NCBI GenBank assembly: GCA_029863005.1 | Contig: JAOTWF010000011.1 | Span: 1 to 51,249, forward strand | Source of the DNA: Gammaproteobacteria bacterium | Lineage (GTDB): Bacteria; Pseudomonadota; Gammaproteobacteria; Acidiferrobacterales; Sulfurifustaceae | DNA: 51,249 bases | Direction of reading: 5' to 3' | Shown here: positions 10,571-20,477 of the stretch, in pieces | How positions within the stretch are numbered: position 1 is the stretch's first letter | Layout of the letters: each line of letters starts with the position of its first letter | Translations under genes and position numbers: made by a program | Notes under the pieces: generated by a model | What the model saw: only the letters and a program-made list of their open reading frames with translations | The model's database searches: none | Told to the model about the DNA's origin: nothing

Positions 10571-11443
10571 TCAGGCCAGCACAGCGCGCATGCGCGCGCC
10601 AATATCTGCCGGAGAGCGCACTGTGTTCACGCCGGCCGCCTCGAGGGCGCGGAATTTTTCCTCGGCCGTTCCCTTGCCGCCGGCGATGACGGCACCCGCA
10701 TGGCCCATGCGCTTGCCCTTGGGCGCGGTGACTCCTGCGATATAGGCCACCACCGGCTTGGTCACGTTATCTTTTATAAAGGCCGCCGCATCCTCCTCCG
10801 CCTGCCCGCCAATCTCGCCCACCATGACAATGCCGCGCGTGCTCGGGTCGGTCTGGAACATTTTCAGGCAATCGACGAAATTCAGCCCCTGAATCGGGTC
10901 ACCGCCGATGCCGAGGCAGGTGCTCTGGCCTAGCCCCTCCAGCGTGGTTTGATATACCGCTTCATATGTCAGGGTACCGGAACGGGAAATAATGCCGACG
11001 TTGCCCGGCTTATGAATGACTCCCGGCATGATACCGATCTTGCATTCGCCCGGGGTGATGATGCCGGGACAGTTGGGCCCAATGAGCGACACGCCGGAAT
11101 AACGGGCCAGTGCCGCCTTGACCTTGCGCATGTCGCGCACCGGGATACCCTCGGTGATGCACACGATCACCTGGATGCCCGCGGAGGCGGCCTCCAGGAT
11201 GGAATCAGCGGCATATGGCGCCGGCACGTAAATCATGGTCGCTGTCGCACCAGTTGTTTGCACCGCCTCGCGTACGGTGTTAAACACTGGAAGATTCAAA
11301 TGCTTTTGCCCACCCTTGCCCGGCGTCACGCCGCCGACCATCCGAGTGCCGTAGGCAATAGCCTGTTCCGAGTGGAACGTGCCCTGCTTGCCGGTGAAGC
11401 CCTGGCAAATCACCCTCGTATTTTTATTAACCAGTATGCTCAT
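10571..11443 (-). CDS. sucD: succinyl-CoA synthetase alpha subunit
   Basis: This 290-residue alpha subunit binds CoA and carries the phosphohistidine of the enzyme that converts succinyl-CoA to succinate with formation of ATP or GTP. The N-terminal CoA-binding Rossmann domain starts [19 protein letters not shown], and the active-site His lies in [14 protein letters not shown] near residue 245. The start overlaps the sucC stop as ATGA (11440-11443), so the two subunits are translationally coupled in the usual sucC-sucD order. nadE follows after one base. The sucAB genes that accompany sucCD in E. coli are not in this window. Confidence 0.97.
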   Translation of the reverse strand: MSILVNKNTRVICQGFTGKQGTFHSEQAIAYGTRMVGGVTPGKGGQKHLNLPVFNTVREAVQTTGATATMIYVPAPYAADSILEAASAGIQVIVCITEGIPVRDMRKVKAALARYSGVSLIGPNCPGIITPGECKIGIMPGVIHKPGNVGIISRSGTLTYEAVYQTTLEGLGQSTCLGIGGDPIQGLNFVDCLKMFQTDPSTRGIVMVGEIGGQAEEDAAAFIKDNVTKPVVAYIAGVTAPKGKRMGHAGAVIAGGKGTAEEKFRALEAAGVNTVRSPADIGARMRAVLA

Positions 11444-12600
11444 TTGATGGCCCCGACAACCTGCTGGGCGGCACTGGTCAGGCTGTCGGCTGCAATGATC
11501 TTCAATCCGCTGTTCTTGAGGAGCGAGCGGCCCTTGTCTACATTGGTGCCTTCCAGCCGAACAACCACTGGAATCTCGATACCCACTTCCTTCACCGCCT
11601 TGATGATCCCCTCGGCGATGAGATCGCAGCGCACAATGCCACCGAAGATATTGACCAGGATGGCCTGGACATTTGTATCGGACAAAATCAGCTTGAAAGC
11701 CTCGGCCACTTTGTCGGCCGTGGTGCCGCCGCCGACATCAAGAAAATTGGCAGGCTTTCCGCCGTGCAGTTTGATCAGGTCCATGGTCGCCATGGCCAAC
11801 CCGGCGCCGTTGACCATGCAGCCGATATTGCCCTCGAGCGCGATGTAATTCAGCCCGTGTTCGCGCGCCGTCTGCTCCTTGGGATCGTCTTGCGCGGGGT
11901 CGCGCCATTCCTCCAGCGCTTTCTGTCGGTAAAGCGCGCTGTCATCCACCTGGATCTTGGCATCGAGCGCGATCAGTTCTCCGCCGCCAACTACCGCGAG
12001 CGGGTTAATCTCTACCAAGTTGAGATCGCGCGCGCAATAGAGATGATAGATGCTCTGCATCATCCGCGTGAGCGCCGCGACCTGCGCATCGTTCAATTCA
12101 AGGGCGTATCCGATTTCACGGCACTGATACGCCTGCAGACCGGCCACGGGATCGACAACCGCCTTCAGGATTTTATCCGGATGCTGGGCTGCGATTTCCT
12201 CGATGTCCATGCCGCCGGCGCTGGAGGCGATAAACACGATACGCTCGAGTGCGCGGTCCAGCAGGCAGGCCAGATACAACTCGCGCTGCACGGCGCTTGG
12301 TGCCTCGATCAATAGTCGTTGCACCGGCTGACCGGCAGCGCCGGTCTGGTGTGTCACCAGTTTTTTTCCCAGCAGGTGTTCCACAGTGTTCTTCAGCGCT
12401 TCGCGCCCACTGATTTTTTTCACTCCGCCGGCCTTGCCACGACCGCCGCCGTGAATCTGCGCCTTTACCACCCAGCTGTCACCGCCGAGTTCATCCGCGG
12501 CCTTCAGCGCTTCGTCCATGGAAAAGGCCGGACGGCCGGGGGGGGCCGGCACGCCGTATTCAGCAAGCAGGATTTTGGCCTGGTATTCGTGAAGATTCAT
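11440..12600 (-). CDS. sucC: succinyl-CoA synthetase beta subunit
   Basis: This 386-residue subunit has an N-terminal ATP-grasp domain ([16 protein letters not shown], then [17 protein letters not shown] about residues 44-60) and a C-terminal ligase domain with [13 protein letters not shown] and [13 protein letters not shown]. Length equals the E. coli subunit (388). It is the first gene of the sucC-sucD-nadE-glnB run; the 72-base gap to the end of macB upstream is the likely promoter space, although macB is on the same strand and I see no terminator between them. Nucleotide specificity cannot be told by eye. Confidence 0.97.
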   Translation of the reverse strand: MNLHEYQAKILLAEYGVPAPPGRPAFSMDEALKAADELGGDSWVVKAQIHGGGRGKAGGVKKISGREALKNTVEHLLGKKLVTHQTGAAGQPVQRLLIEAPSAVQRELYLACLLDRALERIVFIASSAGGMDIEEIAAQHPDKILKAVVDPVAGLQAYQCREIGYALELNDAQVAALTRMMQSIYHLYCARDLNLVEINPLAVVGGGELIALDAKIQVDDSALYRQKALEEWRDPAQDDPKEQTAREHGLNYIALEGNIGCMVNGAGLAMATMDLIKLHGGKPANFLDVGGGTTADKVAEAFKLILSDTNVQAILVNIFGGIVRCDLIAEGIIKAVKEVGIEIPVVVRLEGTNVDKGRSLLKNSGLKIIAADSLTSAAQQVVGAIK

Positions 12601-12672
12601 GTACTTGTCTTATTGTTCAGAAAACGGCTAATCGTGAGACGGGAAATGTATCACATCCCGCCCGGCGATCGC

Positions 12673-14622
12673 TCACTCGTAGCGCAGTGCATCGATCGGA
12701 TGGAGGGCGGCGGCCTTGCGCGCGGGATAAATGCCAAACAGGATTCCGATCCCGGCAGAAAACATGAATGCCAACAGCACGGCGTCCGGCGAGACTGACG
12801 TCGTCCAACCGGCGAGCATCGACATCAAGGTTGTCATGATCCAGCCCAAGGCAATCCCGGCAAGGCCACCGACGAGACTCACCACCAGCGTTTCGGCCAG
12901 AAACTGCCAGAGAATATCCTGCCTGCGCGCGCCTACGGCTTTGCGCAGGCCAATCTCGCGCGTGCGTTCGGTCACCGAGACCAGCATGATGTTCATGATG
13001 CCGATTCCTCCCACCAGCAGGGAAATCCCGGCGATGGCGGCGAGCAGGAACGACATAGTGCGGCTGCTTTCCGCCATGGTGGCCTGGATGTCCGCAAGAT
13101 TTCGCACCTCGAAAGCATCCTGGCGCTGCATCGGTGGCACCCGGTGGCGATCCAGCATGAGTTGCTTGGCTTCGACGATAATCGGCGGGAGGTGGTCGGC
13201 GCTGGCAGCTTCGATGTCGATGTAATCGACATAATTTTTTCCGAGCAGTCGATACATCGCTGTCTGCACCGGAATGACAACGATATCGTCCTGGTCGCGC
13301 CAAGCATTCGCGCCTTTTTCGGGAAGTATGCCGATGACCTGGAAATTGATCTTGTTGAGCTTGATGTACTCGCCCAGCGGATTCTGTTCGCCGAAAAGTT
13401 CGCGCACCACCGTCAACCCGATGAGCGCCACGCGCGTGCGTCGCTGGTTCTCTTTCTCCGTAAAAAAGCGTCCCAGCTGAGGCTGGGCGGCGCGCATGTT
13501 TTCGTACTCCGGACCCGTTCCCAGAATTTGGGTGTTCCAGTTACGGTTGCCGAAGGTCACGCGCGCGCGGCCCCGAACCGAGGGCGAGGCCTGTTTGACA
13601 CCCGCCACACGTTCCTTGATAGCGGCGACATCATCAATGGTCAGCCGTGTCGTCTCGCCCGCCTCCTGCGCCACACCGCCGATGCGCACCGCCCCCTGGC
13701 GCAGCACCAGCAAATTCGATCCGAGGGATGCCAATTGCGTCTCGATGGCTTTCTGCGCGCCCTTGCCCAGCGCCAGCATCGCGACCACGGCGGCCACGCC
13801 GATCAGGATTCCCAACATGGACAATCCTGTACGCACTTTGTTGTTCGCCAGCGCGCGCAACCCCTGGTGGAGATGCTCGCCGATTTCCTGAATATGCCAA
13901 CGGTGCGCTTCCCGGTTTTCAGGCTGCGATGGCGGTGCCGCGCGCGCCGCCTGACCTGTTTGTTCATCGGATTGAATGACGCCATCGCGCATGCGAATAC
14001 GCCGGCGCGCCTCACGCGCGATTTCTTCTTCATGTGTGACAATTACAATTGTGATCCCCTGACGATTAAGCTCCTTTAAGACTCCCATGATTTCCTGTTG
14101 GCTGGCGGTGTCGAGGTTGCCGGTCGGTTCATCCGCGAGGATGATGCGGGGCTCGTTGACGAGGGCACGGGCGATGGCCACACGCTGCTGCTGTCCGCCG
14201 GAAAGCTCGTTCGACTTATGGTGGATACGATCAGCCAGCCCGACCTGCGCCAGCAGTTTTTTGGCACGTGTCATGTCAAGTTCATGGCGTGAGTACAGCA
14301 GCGGCATGGCCACGTTCTCGCCCGCACTGGCACGCGGCAACAAGTTGAACTGCTGGAAAACAAAACCAATGGCTTCGCGGCGCATCACCGCCAGCTCGTC
14401 CTCCTGGAGATGCGAAGTTTCCCGCCCCAATAGGTGGTAGGAACCTGTATCGGGCACATCGAGCAGGCCAATCATGTGCATCAAAGTGGATTTTCCCGAT
14501 CCGGAGGGCCCGGTGATGGCAACGAATTCACCTGGCTTAATCGTAAGCGAAACACCACGCAAGGCCTGCACGCGGGTATTGCCCATGCGGTAGGTCTTGT
14601 TAACGTCCTGGAGTTCGATCAT
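12673..14622 (-). CDS. macB: MacB-like ABC exporter, ATPase fused to FtsX-type permease
   Basis: This 649-residue protein joins an ABC ATPase (1-225) to a MacB/FtsX permease. Walker A is GPSGSGKST (38-46), the signature is LSGGQQQR (140-147), and Walker B plus catalytic Glu is IILADEP (160-166). A transmembrane helix near 270-290 is followed by a periplasmic domain of about 200 residues and three C-terminal helices ([20 protein letters not shown], a second near 570-600 and a last near 610-635). MacB dimers drive export of peptides, toxins or macrolides from the periplasm through TolC. I start it at the ATG at 14622, 13 bases after the macA stop, because [12 protein letters not shown] is the normal start of such ATPases; the longer frame adds a sequence without family character. 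The substrate is unknown. Confidence 0.93.
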   Translation of the reverse strand: MIELQDVNKTYRMGNTRVQALRGVSLTIKPGEFVAITGPSGSGKSTLMHMIGLLDVPDTGSYHLLGRETSHLQEDELAVMRREAIGFVFQQFNLLPRASAGENVAMPLLYSRHELDMTRAKKLLAQVGLADRIHHKSNELSGGQQQRVAIARALVNEPRIILADEPTGNLDTASQQEIMGVLKELNRQGITIVIVTHEEEIAREARRRIRMRDGVIQSDEQTGQAARAAPPSQPENREAHRWHIQEIGEHLHQGLRALANNKVRTGLSMLGILIGVAAVVAMLALGKGAQKAIETQLASLGSNLLVLRQGAVRIGGVAQEAGETTRLTIDDVAAIKERVAGVKQASPSVRGRARVTFGNRNWNTQILGTGPEYENMRAAQPQLGRFFTEKENQRRTRVALIGLTVVRELFGEQNPLGEYIKLNKINFQVIGILPEKGANAWRDQDDIVVIPVQTAMYRLLGKNYVDYIDIEAASADHLPPIIVEAKQLMLDRHRVPPMQRQDAFEVRNLADIQATMAESSRTMSFLLAAIAGISLLVGGIGIMNIMLVSVTERTREIGLRKAVGARRQDILWQFLAETLVVSLVGGLAGIALGWIMTTLMSMLAGWTTSVSPDAVLLAFMFSAGIGILFGIYPARKAAALHPIDALRYE

Positions 14623-14635
14623 CTCCGAGGCAAAC

Positions 14636-15610
14636 TCACTTCTTCTTTCGGCCGAACGGCATGAGCGGACTGGAGGAAGCGGCACCGTTACCGCCAGCGC
14701 GCAAACGCTGCACCAGAAGCTTTTCGCCCTCACTTATACCATCGAGAACTTCGGTGTGGCGGCCATCGCTCAACCCCGTCTTGACCCCCCTTTTCTCCGG
14801 TTCTCCTTTCGGTTTTGACGGTGGAAGCAGCACGTACGTTTTTCCCTCGCGGTTTTTCACCGCTTCGCTCGGGATCAGTAACACGTTCTGGCGCGACTCG
14901 AGCACAAAACTGACATTGGCTGTCATGCCACTGCGCATGAAGGTCGGCGTCTTTTCAGGCAGGACATCGACTTCATAGGTCGTGACGTTATTCACGGTCT
15001 TGGCATCATACGCAATCTGATCAACCACCCCGGTGAATGGCTGGTTCGGATAGGCATCGAGCTCGACCCGGGTGCGTTGGCGCAAGCGGATCCGCGCGAT
15101 ATCGGTTTCATCCACCTGCGCCTTGACCGTGAGCCGGTCGGACATAATTAATACAGCGTCATTGCTGGTAAAGGTCTGCCCCGGTTCGATGTTACGCAGA
15201 ATTACCGTGCCGCTGATCGGAGCCAACACTGGCGTAGCGCGATAGAGCTCTTCCCATCGCTTGAGTTCTTCGGGTCCTCGGGCGCGGGCGGCATCAATCA
15301 ATGCCGCGCGCTCGGTCGAGCTCATCCAGGCCAGAATTTGGCCCTTGGTGACCGTTTCACCTTCCTTGACCTGAACCTGTTCGGCGCGCCCGGCGATGGG
15401 CGGCTTGATTTCCAGACGGTTACGGGGCTGCACCACGCCAGTGCTGAGAATCGTCACCGCCAGATCACCCCGCGTCGCGCTGACTTCGCGATATAGCGGC
15501 TGGGCCTTGTCGCCAGCGAACCAATAATAATATGCACCGATTCCCAGTAGAACGGTCAAGCTCATAATGATGATCCAGCGATACTTCCGCGCGGTTCCCG
15601 ATATATTCAC
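14636..15610 (-). CDS. macA: MacA-like periplasmic adaptor protein
   Basis: This 324-residue adaptor of the HlyD/MacA family links the MacB-like pump to the outer-membrane channel. It has an N-terminal membrane anchor (about 11-31), two biotinyl-lipoyl half-motifs (PPIAGRAEQVQVKEGETVTKG and APISGTVILRNIEPGQ), and then beta-barrel and membrane-proximal domains. Between the half-motifs only about 45 residues occur (ERAALIDAARARGPEELKRW is the helical core), so the alpha-helical hairpin that reaches TolC is much shorter than in E. coli MacA. It overlaps the end of the TolC-like gene by four bases (ATGA) and is followed by macB after 13 bases, so the three are one operon. Confidence 0.9.
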   Translation of the reverse strand: MNISGTARKYRWIIIMSLTVLLGIGAYYYWFAGDKAQPLYREVSATRGDLAVTILSTGVVQPRNRLEIKPPIAGRAEQVQVKEGETVTKGQILAWMSSTERAALIDAARARGPEELKRWEELYRATPVLAPISGTVILRNIEPGQTFTSNDAVLIMSDRLTVKAQVDETDIARIRLRQRTRVELDAYPNQPFTGVVDQIAYDAKTVNNVTTYEVDVLPEKTPTFMRSGMTANVSFVLESRQNVLLIPSEAVKNREGKTYVLLPPSKPKGEPEKRGVKTGLSDGRHTEVLDGISEGEKLLVQRLRAGGNGAASSSPLMPFGRKKK

Positions 15611-16893
15611 GGTATCACCCCCACGCCCTGGGCTTGTTCCCAGGCCGCTTCGGCCGTCACGCGATCGCGCTGGCTTTGCAAGAATGTTTTTTGTCGTTGA
15701 ATAAGATCGTTTTCGATACGGTCCCAGTCTTCGAACGACATGAGACCGTTGTTGTAGCGAGAGCGGGCTATTTCCGCACGCGTGATGGCAGCTTCCAGAA
15801 AGGCGCGATCCACCTTGAGCTTCTCCTCGGATTCGACATAGTTGGCGTAAGCCTGTTTGAGTCGAACCAGCTGCTGGCGTTCCACATTGTCCTTGTTGGA
15901 AGACACGGCTTCGAGCGTCGCCACGGCGCTTTGGGTCGTGTAGTAATCCTTGCCTCCGCTATAAAGCGGGATCGTAAGATTCAAACCGACGGTGCGTCGG
16001 TCCTGGTCAGGCGTCCAGTCCTGGCCTTCGCGCGCCAGCGAGCCGGTCAGGTCCACACTCGGGAAAAAACCTCCGCGTGCGAGCGTGACATCCGCCATCG
16101 CCGATCGTTCTCGTGCTCGGGCCTGCGCCAGCTCAGGCAATTGCTGCAGCAACTGTTGGAAATCCGGAGCCGCTCCCGGTGTGGTTATTGGCACGTTGCC
16201 CAACACCTGCAATCCGGACGGATCTCGGCGCCCCAGCACCCGCGCCAGCGATGCCTGGGACGAGGCCAGTGCCTGACTCGCCTGCAAGTTTTCGTAGCGC
16301 GCTTGCGCGAGCGTGGCGCTCGTCAACAGAAACGATCCCTTGTTCTCGCGCCCGCCTTCGAACCGCAGCTCTACCAGTCGCAGGTTTTCTTCCAGCCGTT
16401 GTACGATCTTTTCGGTGAGTGTTACGTTGTTCTGGGCGAATTGCAGGCCGGTAAATGCCGACTTCAGTTCCTGACTCAACCGGGCCTTCACTACTTTCAG
16501 ATTCGCCTCGGCGTCGGCGAAATTGGCCTCCCCCTGATCAATCCGGGCGCTGTCCTGAAAACCGGAAAACAGGTTCTGGCTCAGTGACAGCGAGGTACTG
16601 TAAGTGGCGCTGTTTGAGGTGGCACTGCCGGAACTGTCGTTGTATCCGGCACCCCCCGATAGCTGGGGAAGGTTGCCGCTGTGCGCGGCTTTGGCAGAGT
16701 GTCCCGCCGCCGCTTGGTTGGCGCGCGCGGCGCGCAGTTCCGGGTTGGCGGCCGCTGCCTCCTCGACGCTGGCCTCCCAGATCAGTGCGGGCGACGGTGC
16801 GGCCCACAGGGACGGCACCAGTCCAAGCAACAGGACCAAAAACAGCGTATTAATGATGGCGATCATGCGAGTGGCGGCCACTATCAGACCCAT
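15607..16893 (-). CDS. TolC family outer-membrane efflux protein
   Basis: This 428-residue protein has a signal peptide and two outer-membrane-efflux repeats. The first repeat includes LSLSQNLFSGFQDSARIDQG (around residue 100-120) and the second TIPLYSGGKDYYTTQSAVAT; both contain the typical strand (NLFSG / PLYSGG) followed by long coiled coils. Trimers form the exit duct across the outer membrane. I favour the ATG at 16893 with GGAA eight bases upstream; another ATG at 16866 gives a shorter signal peptide and cannot be excluded. It is the first gene of the TolC-MacA-MacB operon. TolC-type proteins of this length are also used by RND pumps and type I secretion, but the neighbours assign it to the MacAB-type pump. 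Confidence 0.9.
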   Translation of the reverse strand: MGLIVAATRMIAIINTLFLVLLLGLVPSLWAAPSPALIWEASVEEAAAANPELRAARANQAAAGHSAKAAHSGNLPQLSGGAGYNDSSGSATSNSATYSTSLSLSQNLFSGFQDSARIDQGEANFADAEANLKVVKARLSQELKSAFTGLQFAQNNVTLTEKIVQRLEENLRLVELRFEGGRENKGSFLLTSATLAQARYENLQASQALASSQASLARVLGRRDPSGLQVLGNVPITTPGAAPDFQQLLQQLPELAQARARERSAMADVTLARGGFFPSVDLTGSLAREGQDWTPDQDRRTVGLNLTIPLYSGGKDYYTTQSAVATLEAVSSNKDNVERQQLVRLKQAYANYVESEEKLKVDRAFLEAAITRAEIARSRYNNGLMSFEDWDRIENDLIQRQKTFLQSQRDRVTAEAAWEQAQGVGVIP

Positions 16894-17120
16894 GTGCTTG
16901 TTCCAGGCCAATTTATACGCGAGTGGCAATTTGCCATTGTGATGGGCCGGCCGGTTAGATTATCGCGGCAAACCAGAGACAGGCAAGTACTCAAACAATG
17001 ACCCTTCTTTGAAACATCTCTGGAGTGGTGCCTTTAAAACATCATCCTGCTTAACCTACTAATTTTCGGGTTAACCATTTCACCGATGCATAGTCGAATT
17101 CACACGTTTAGAATGAAAAA

Positions 17121-18281
17121 ATGTATATCAGCGTCATTGACAGCTTGGAGAAAGTTAACGCCAACGATTGGAATAGCCTCTCCGGCTCCACGAATCCTTT
17201 TCTGCGGCATGAGTTCCTTGTGGCTTTGGAGCACACCGGCTGTGTCAGCCCTAAAACCGGTTGGCTGCCACAACATCTTGTGGCTTACGAAAATGGTCCA
17301 CTTCGAGGGCGGTTGTTGGGCGCGGTACCCATGTATCTCAAAAATCACTCCTACGGGGAATATGTTTTCGACTGGGCCTGGGCCAATGCCTATGCCCGGG
17401 CCGGCGAAAATTACTATCCCAAGCTCGTCATCAGCGTTCCATTCACCCCGGCCTCCGGCACGAAGTTGCTTACTGCTCCTGATGCAGATTCCGCCACAAT
17501 AAAAAAGAAACTGATTCAAGCTGCCTGGCGGCATCGGCAGGAAACCTGCGCCTCATCCCTGCACTGGCTGTTCGTGACCGACGAGGAAGCACAAATCCTT
17601 GGACAAGATAACCACCTGCTGCGGACCGGATACCAATTTCATTGGGCCAACCCGGGGTATCACGATTTCAACGATTTCCTCTCAAGCTTCACGGCAGAAA
17701 AACGTAAAAAAATAAAACGCGAACGCCGACATGTCCGGGAGGCGGGGATCACGATGGAAACCCTAACCGGTGATTCAATTACTTCCGTCCACTGGGATAT
17801 TATTAATGAATTTTACCTGTCAACCGTTCGCGCCCACGGCGCTTACGCCTATGTCTCGCGCGAATTCTTTCATCGAATGGGAGAAACGATGAGTGATCAG
17901 GTCGTGCTTATCCTGGCACGCCGGGAACAAGAGTACGTCGCCGGCGCATTTAACCTGCGCGGTACGGATACGCTGTATGGCCGCTACTGGGGCTCCCATG
18001 GTGAATACCACAGCCTGCATTTTGAAACCTGTTATTACGCAGCGATTGAATACTGCATCGCACAGCGACTGCTTCGTTTTGAGGCCGGCGCCCAAGGTGA
18101 ACACAAGCTGGCTCGCGGCTTTACCCCGGTGGTGACACGCTCGGCACATCGTCTGTCGCACCCGGATTTCAGCCTCGCGATAGCGGATTACCTGGCGCGC
18201 GAACGACTCGACGTGAATGCCTGCGTCAACGAACTGAATGAACATATTCCGTTCAAAAAGGAAACTGCCGCGGAAAACTAA
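17121..18281 (+). CDS. GNAT / FemAB-like acyltransferase family protein (COG3146-like)
   Basis: This 386-residue soluble protein belongs to the DUF482/COG3146 'predicted N-acyltransferase' group, which has the double-GNAT fold seen in FemABX enzymes. Recognisable parts are [13 protein letters not shown] near the N-terminus, the basic motif [21 protein letters not shown] (about 193-213), [21 protein letters not shown] and the C-terminal [18 protein letters not shown], all conserved in the family. FemABX relatives move amino acids from aminoacyl-tRNA; the substrate of this group is not established. It is the first gene of an operon with aat (5 bases apart) and bpt, two other double-GNAT-fold aminoacyl-tRNA transferases, which makes a tRNA-dependent or N-terminal modification role a reasonable inference. 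Confidence 0.88.
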   Translation: MYISVIDSLEKVNANDWNSLSGSTNPFLRHEFLVALEHTGCVSPKTGWLPQHLVAYENGPLRGRLLGAVPMYLKNHSYGEYVFDWAWANAYARAGENYYPKLVISVPFTPASGTKLLTAPDADSATIKKKLIQAAWRHRQETCASSLHWLFVTDEEAQILGQDNHLLRTGYQFHWANPGYHDFNDFLSSFTAEKRKKIKRERRHVREAGITMETLTGDSITSVHWDIINEFYLSTVRAHGAYAYVSREFFHRMGETMSDQVVLILARREQEYVAGAFNLRGTDTLYGRYWGSHGEYHSLHFETCYYAAIEYCIAQRLLRFEAGAQGEHKLARGFTPVVTRSAHRLSHPDFSLAIADYLARERLDVNACVNELNEHIPFKKETAAEN

Positions 18282-18286
18282 CAATC

Positions 18287-19021
18287 ATGTTTGTTCTGAA
18301 GCCTGATTCAGCAGACTTGCGCTTCCCCCCGGTGGAGCTGGCCTCGCCTGAAGGTCTTCTGGCCGTAGGCGGCGACCTGCGGGCCGAACGGCTTTTGGAG
18401 GCTTACCGCCACGGGATTTTCCCCTGGTTCAACCCGGGCCAACCGATCCTGTGGTGGTCACCCGATCCACGTGCCGTGCTGCTCCCGCCGAAACTTCGCA
18501 TCTCGCGCAGCCTGGGCAAAACACTACGCCAGAAAAAATTTGTGATTACATTGGATCAAGCTTTTCGCGATGTTATTTCCTCCTGCGCTCAACCCCGGAG
18601 CGCGCGCATTGGACATGGGACCTGGATCACACTGGAGATGATCGAAGCGTATTGCGTCCTGCACGAACGTGGCATGGCCCACTCCGTGGAATCCTGGAGT
18701 GATGGTGAACTTGTCGGCGGGCTTTATGGCGTCGCCTTGGGGAGTGCTTTTTTCGGGGAATCGATGTTCACGCGGGCCACGGATGCATCCAAGGTAGCGT
18801 TTGTCTATCTCGTGCGGCAACTGGAACAGTGGGGTTTTTCACTGATCGACTGTCAGTTGCCTTCAGGGCACCTATTCAGCCTGGGCGCGGAGGAGATCCG
18901 TCGACGTGATTTCATGGATCATCTCGAACGTGCGCTTCGACAACCCGACCGTCCGGGTCACTGGCGCTTCGAAATGAATCCGGCAATACTTACGAACAAC
19001 CGATCACTGCCCGAGCCATGA
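18287..19021 (+). CDS. aat: leucyl/phenylalanyl-tRNA--protein transferase
   Basis: Aat attaches Leu or Phe from charged tRNA to proteins with N-terminal Lys or Arg, marking them for ClpS-ClpAP degradation. The 244-residue product has the family blocks [59 protein letters not shown] and [17 protein letters not shown], with the conserved Glu of FGESMF in the active site. Length is near that of E. coli Aat (234). It stands between the GNAT gene and bpt, and its stop overlaps the bpt start by four bases. Confidence 0.97.
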   Translation: MFVLKPDSADLRFPPVELASPEGLLAVGGDLRAERLLEAYRHGIFPWFNPGQPILWWSPDPRAVLLPPKLRISRSLGKTLRQKKFVITLDQAFRDVISSCAQPRSARIGHGTWITLEMIEAYCVLHERGMAHSVESWSDGELVGGLYGVALGSAFFGESMFTRATDASKVAFVYLVRQLEQWGFSLIDCQLPSGHLFSLGAEEIRRRDFMDHLERALRQPDRPGHWRFEMNPAILTNNRSLPEP

Positions 19022-19752
19022 CGAGCCATCACAAACAACCGGAGATTTTCCTCTCCATGCCGCACGCGTGCAGTTACCTGTCCAGGCGCACCGCCACCTC
19101 GCTGTTTCTCGATCCCCGCCAGCCGCTCGACAGCCGTCAGTATGCCAACTTCATGCGCCTGGGTTTCCGGCGTAGTGGCGACCTCGTTTACCGACCGCAT
19201 TGCCGCACCTGCAATGCCTGTATTCCGGTTCGCATTCCGGTGAACCGTTTCCGGCCAAATCGAGGGCAACGGCGCGTCTGGAAACGCAATCATGATCTGT
19301 CAGTGATCGCGCGACCTCAGGCTTACCATCAGGAACATTTCGAGCTGTATCAGCGCTACCAGGCCTCGCGACATCCCGGTGGCGGCATGGACGATCCTGA
19401 TCCACAAAAGTACATGAACTTTCTCGGGTCGCGGAATATTGAGACTGTTTATTATGAACTTCGGCGCGCTCAGACGCTGTTGGGAGTTGCCGTCACCGAC
19501 ATCCTCCCGGATGGGCTCTCGGCGGTATACACCTTCTTCGACCCTGATGAAAAACAGCGCGCGCTCGGCATCTTTGCCGTTTTGTGGCAAGTCGAGCAGG
19601 CCCGGGTGCGGCAACTGCCTTGGCTTTACCTTGGATACTGGATCAAGGAATGTTCGAAAATGTCCTACAAGGGTCATTACCGTCCGCTGGAAGCCTTTGT
19701 GCAAGGCCAATGGGTCAATTTGGAGGATCCCCGCACTCGCCACGCACCGTAG
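19018..19752 (+). CDS. bpt: aspartate/glutamate leucyltransferase (Bpt)
   Basis: Bpt transfers Leu from tRNA to proteins beginning with Asp or Glu, extending the bacterial N-degron set. The 244-residue protein shows the N-terminal [16 protein letters not shown], the cysteine motif [15 protein letters not shown] (about 60-74), and the C-terminal [21 protein letters not shown], all typical of the ATE1/Bpt family. It starts at ATG 19018 in the ATGA overlap with aat, so the two transferases are translationally coupled. E. coli lacks Bpt; Vibrio and many other gammaproteobacteria have it beside aat. Confidence 0.96.
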   Translation: MTSHHKQPEIFLSMPHACSYLSRRTATSLFLDPRQPLDSRQYANFMRLGFRRSGDLVYRPHCRTCNACIPVRIPVNRFRPNRGQRRVWKRNHDLSVIARPQAYHQEHFELYQRYQASRHPGGGMDDPDPQKYMNFLGSRNIETVYYELRRAQTLLGVAVTDILPDGLSAVYTFFDPDEKQRALGIFAVLWQVEQARVRQLPWLYLGYWIKECSKMSYKGHYRPLEAFVQGQWVNLEDPRTRHAP

Positions 19753-19827
19753 CCTATTGCATAGCTGGCACGTCCATTGCATCTCTGTCAGGCATTCGCC
19801 GGATATGCCGGCCAGGGTGCTACCAAC

Positions 19828-20082
19828 ATGCTAAGTTTTCTCTATCGTCTCGTTGAACACTATCACCGCGAACACGGTCTGCATCCGAACCTGCTGTACT
19901 TGAACCCAATGCACTATCAGAAGCTTTTGGAATGCCTTCCGGAGATGGAAAATCAGGAGGAAGTTTCCAGGTTTCTGACGATGCAGATCATCATTAACCC
20001 GGAGGCCGTGCATCCCTACGTGGCGTGGTTACCGGGCAACATCGGTTCCGGTCTTGTCCGCGAGCGGGAACGCGTGCTCTGA
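19828..20082 (+). CDS. small conserved-looking protein of unknown function
   Basis: The frame gives 84 residues from the ATG at 19828, 75 bases after bpt and 105 bases before infA. The sequence (MLSFLYRLVEHYHREHGLHP, then NLLYLNPMHYQKLLECLP and IIINPEAVHPYVAWLP) is compact and well structured, with no low complexity, no signal peptide and no cysteine motif. It looks like a small folded cytoplasmic protein. The ribosome binding site is weak (GGG about 10 bases upstream), and a longer in-frame start at 19777 is possible. I do not recognise the family; the position in the aat-bpt-infA run suggests it is transcribed with them. Confidence 0.65.
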   Translation: MLSFLYRLVEHYHREHGLHPNLLYLNPMHYQKLLECLPEMENQEEVSRFLTMQIIINPEAVHPYVAWLPGNIGSGLVRERERVL

Positions 20083-20187
20083 CCTCCCCCTTATCAGCAG
20101 TCCTTCCGGATCGCTCCTGAAACAGCTTTACGCCCACGCGTGACTGCGGCATCATACGCCGCCTGTAAAATTCATTTAAGGATTGGC

Positions 20188-20406
20188 GTGGCAAAAGAAG
20201 AGCATATTGAAATGGAAGGAACGATCACCGAAACCCTTCCCAACACCTTGTTCCGGGTCAAACTCGACAACGGACACGTGGTGACCGCGCACATTTCCGG
20301 CAAGATGCGCAAAAACTATATCCGCATCCTGACCGGTGACCGAGTTACCGTGCAGCTGACTCCTTACGATCTCACCAAGGGCCGAATCACCTTCCGCGCC
20401 CGCTAG
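20188..20406 (+). CDS. infA: translation initiation factor IF-1
   Basis: IF-1 binds the ribosomal A site during initiation. The product is 72 residues, exactly the normal length, with the OB-fold sequence [35 protein letters not shown] and [11 protein letters not shown]. It starts with GTG at 20188: this position matches the family N-terminus ([10 protein letters not shown]) and has AAGGA about five bases upstream, while the in-frame ATG further up adds unrelated residues. It lies between the bpt operon and the convergent clpA gene; E. coli has the same infA/clpA/aat neighbourhood, but the tRNA-Ser gene found there is absent here. Confidence 0.97.
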   Translation: MAKEEHIEMEGTITETLPNTLFRVKLDNGHVVTAHISGKMRKNYIRILTGDRVTVQLTPYDLTKGRITFRAR

Positions 20407-20426
20407 TCTCTTAACGGATTGATAAT

Positions 20427-20457
20427 AAAAAACGCCGGCGCCCACCCACACGCCGGC
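20427..20457 (-). terminator. rho-independent terminator of clpA
   Basis: A GC-only 7-bp stem (20434-20440 and 20451-20457) with a 10-base loop lies between the convergent infA and clpA genes. Read on the minus strand it is followed by TTTTTT (20432-20427), 20 bases after the clpA stop. On the plus strand no T-run follows, so it is assigned to clpA, though the stem may slow both transcripts. Confidence 0.8.
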
Positions 20458-20477
20458 ATTGTAGACGTAGCAACTAG

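Noticed and set aside
15634-16587. 317-residue plus-strand open frame inside the TolC-like gene
   Set aside because: The opposite strand clearly encodes a TolC-family protein in the same operon as macA; the frame is a GC-rich shadow.
20083-20187. Possible tRNA-Ser gene next to infA, as in E. coli
   Set aside because: No cloverleaf or T-loop sequence is visible between the 84-residue protein and infA, nor between infA and clpA.
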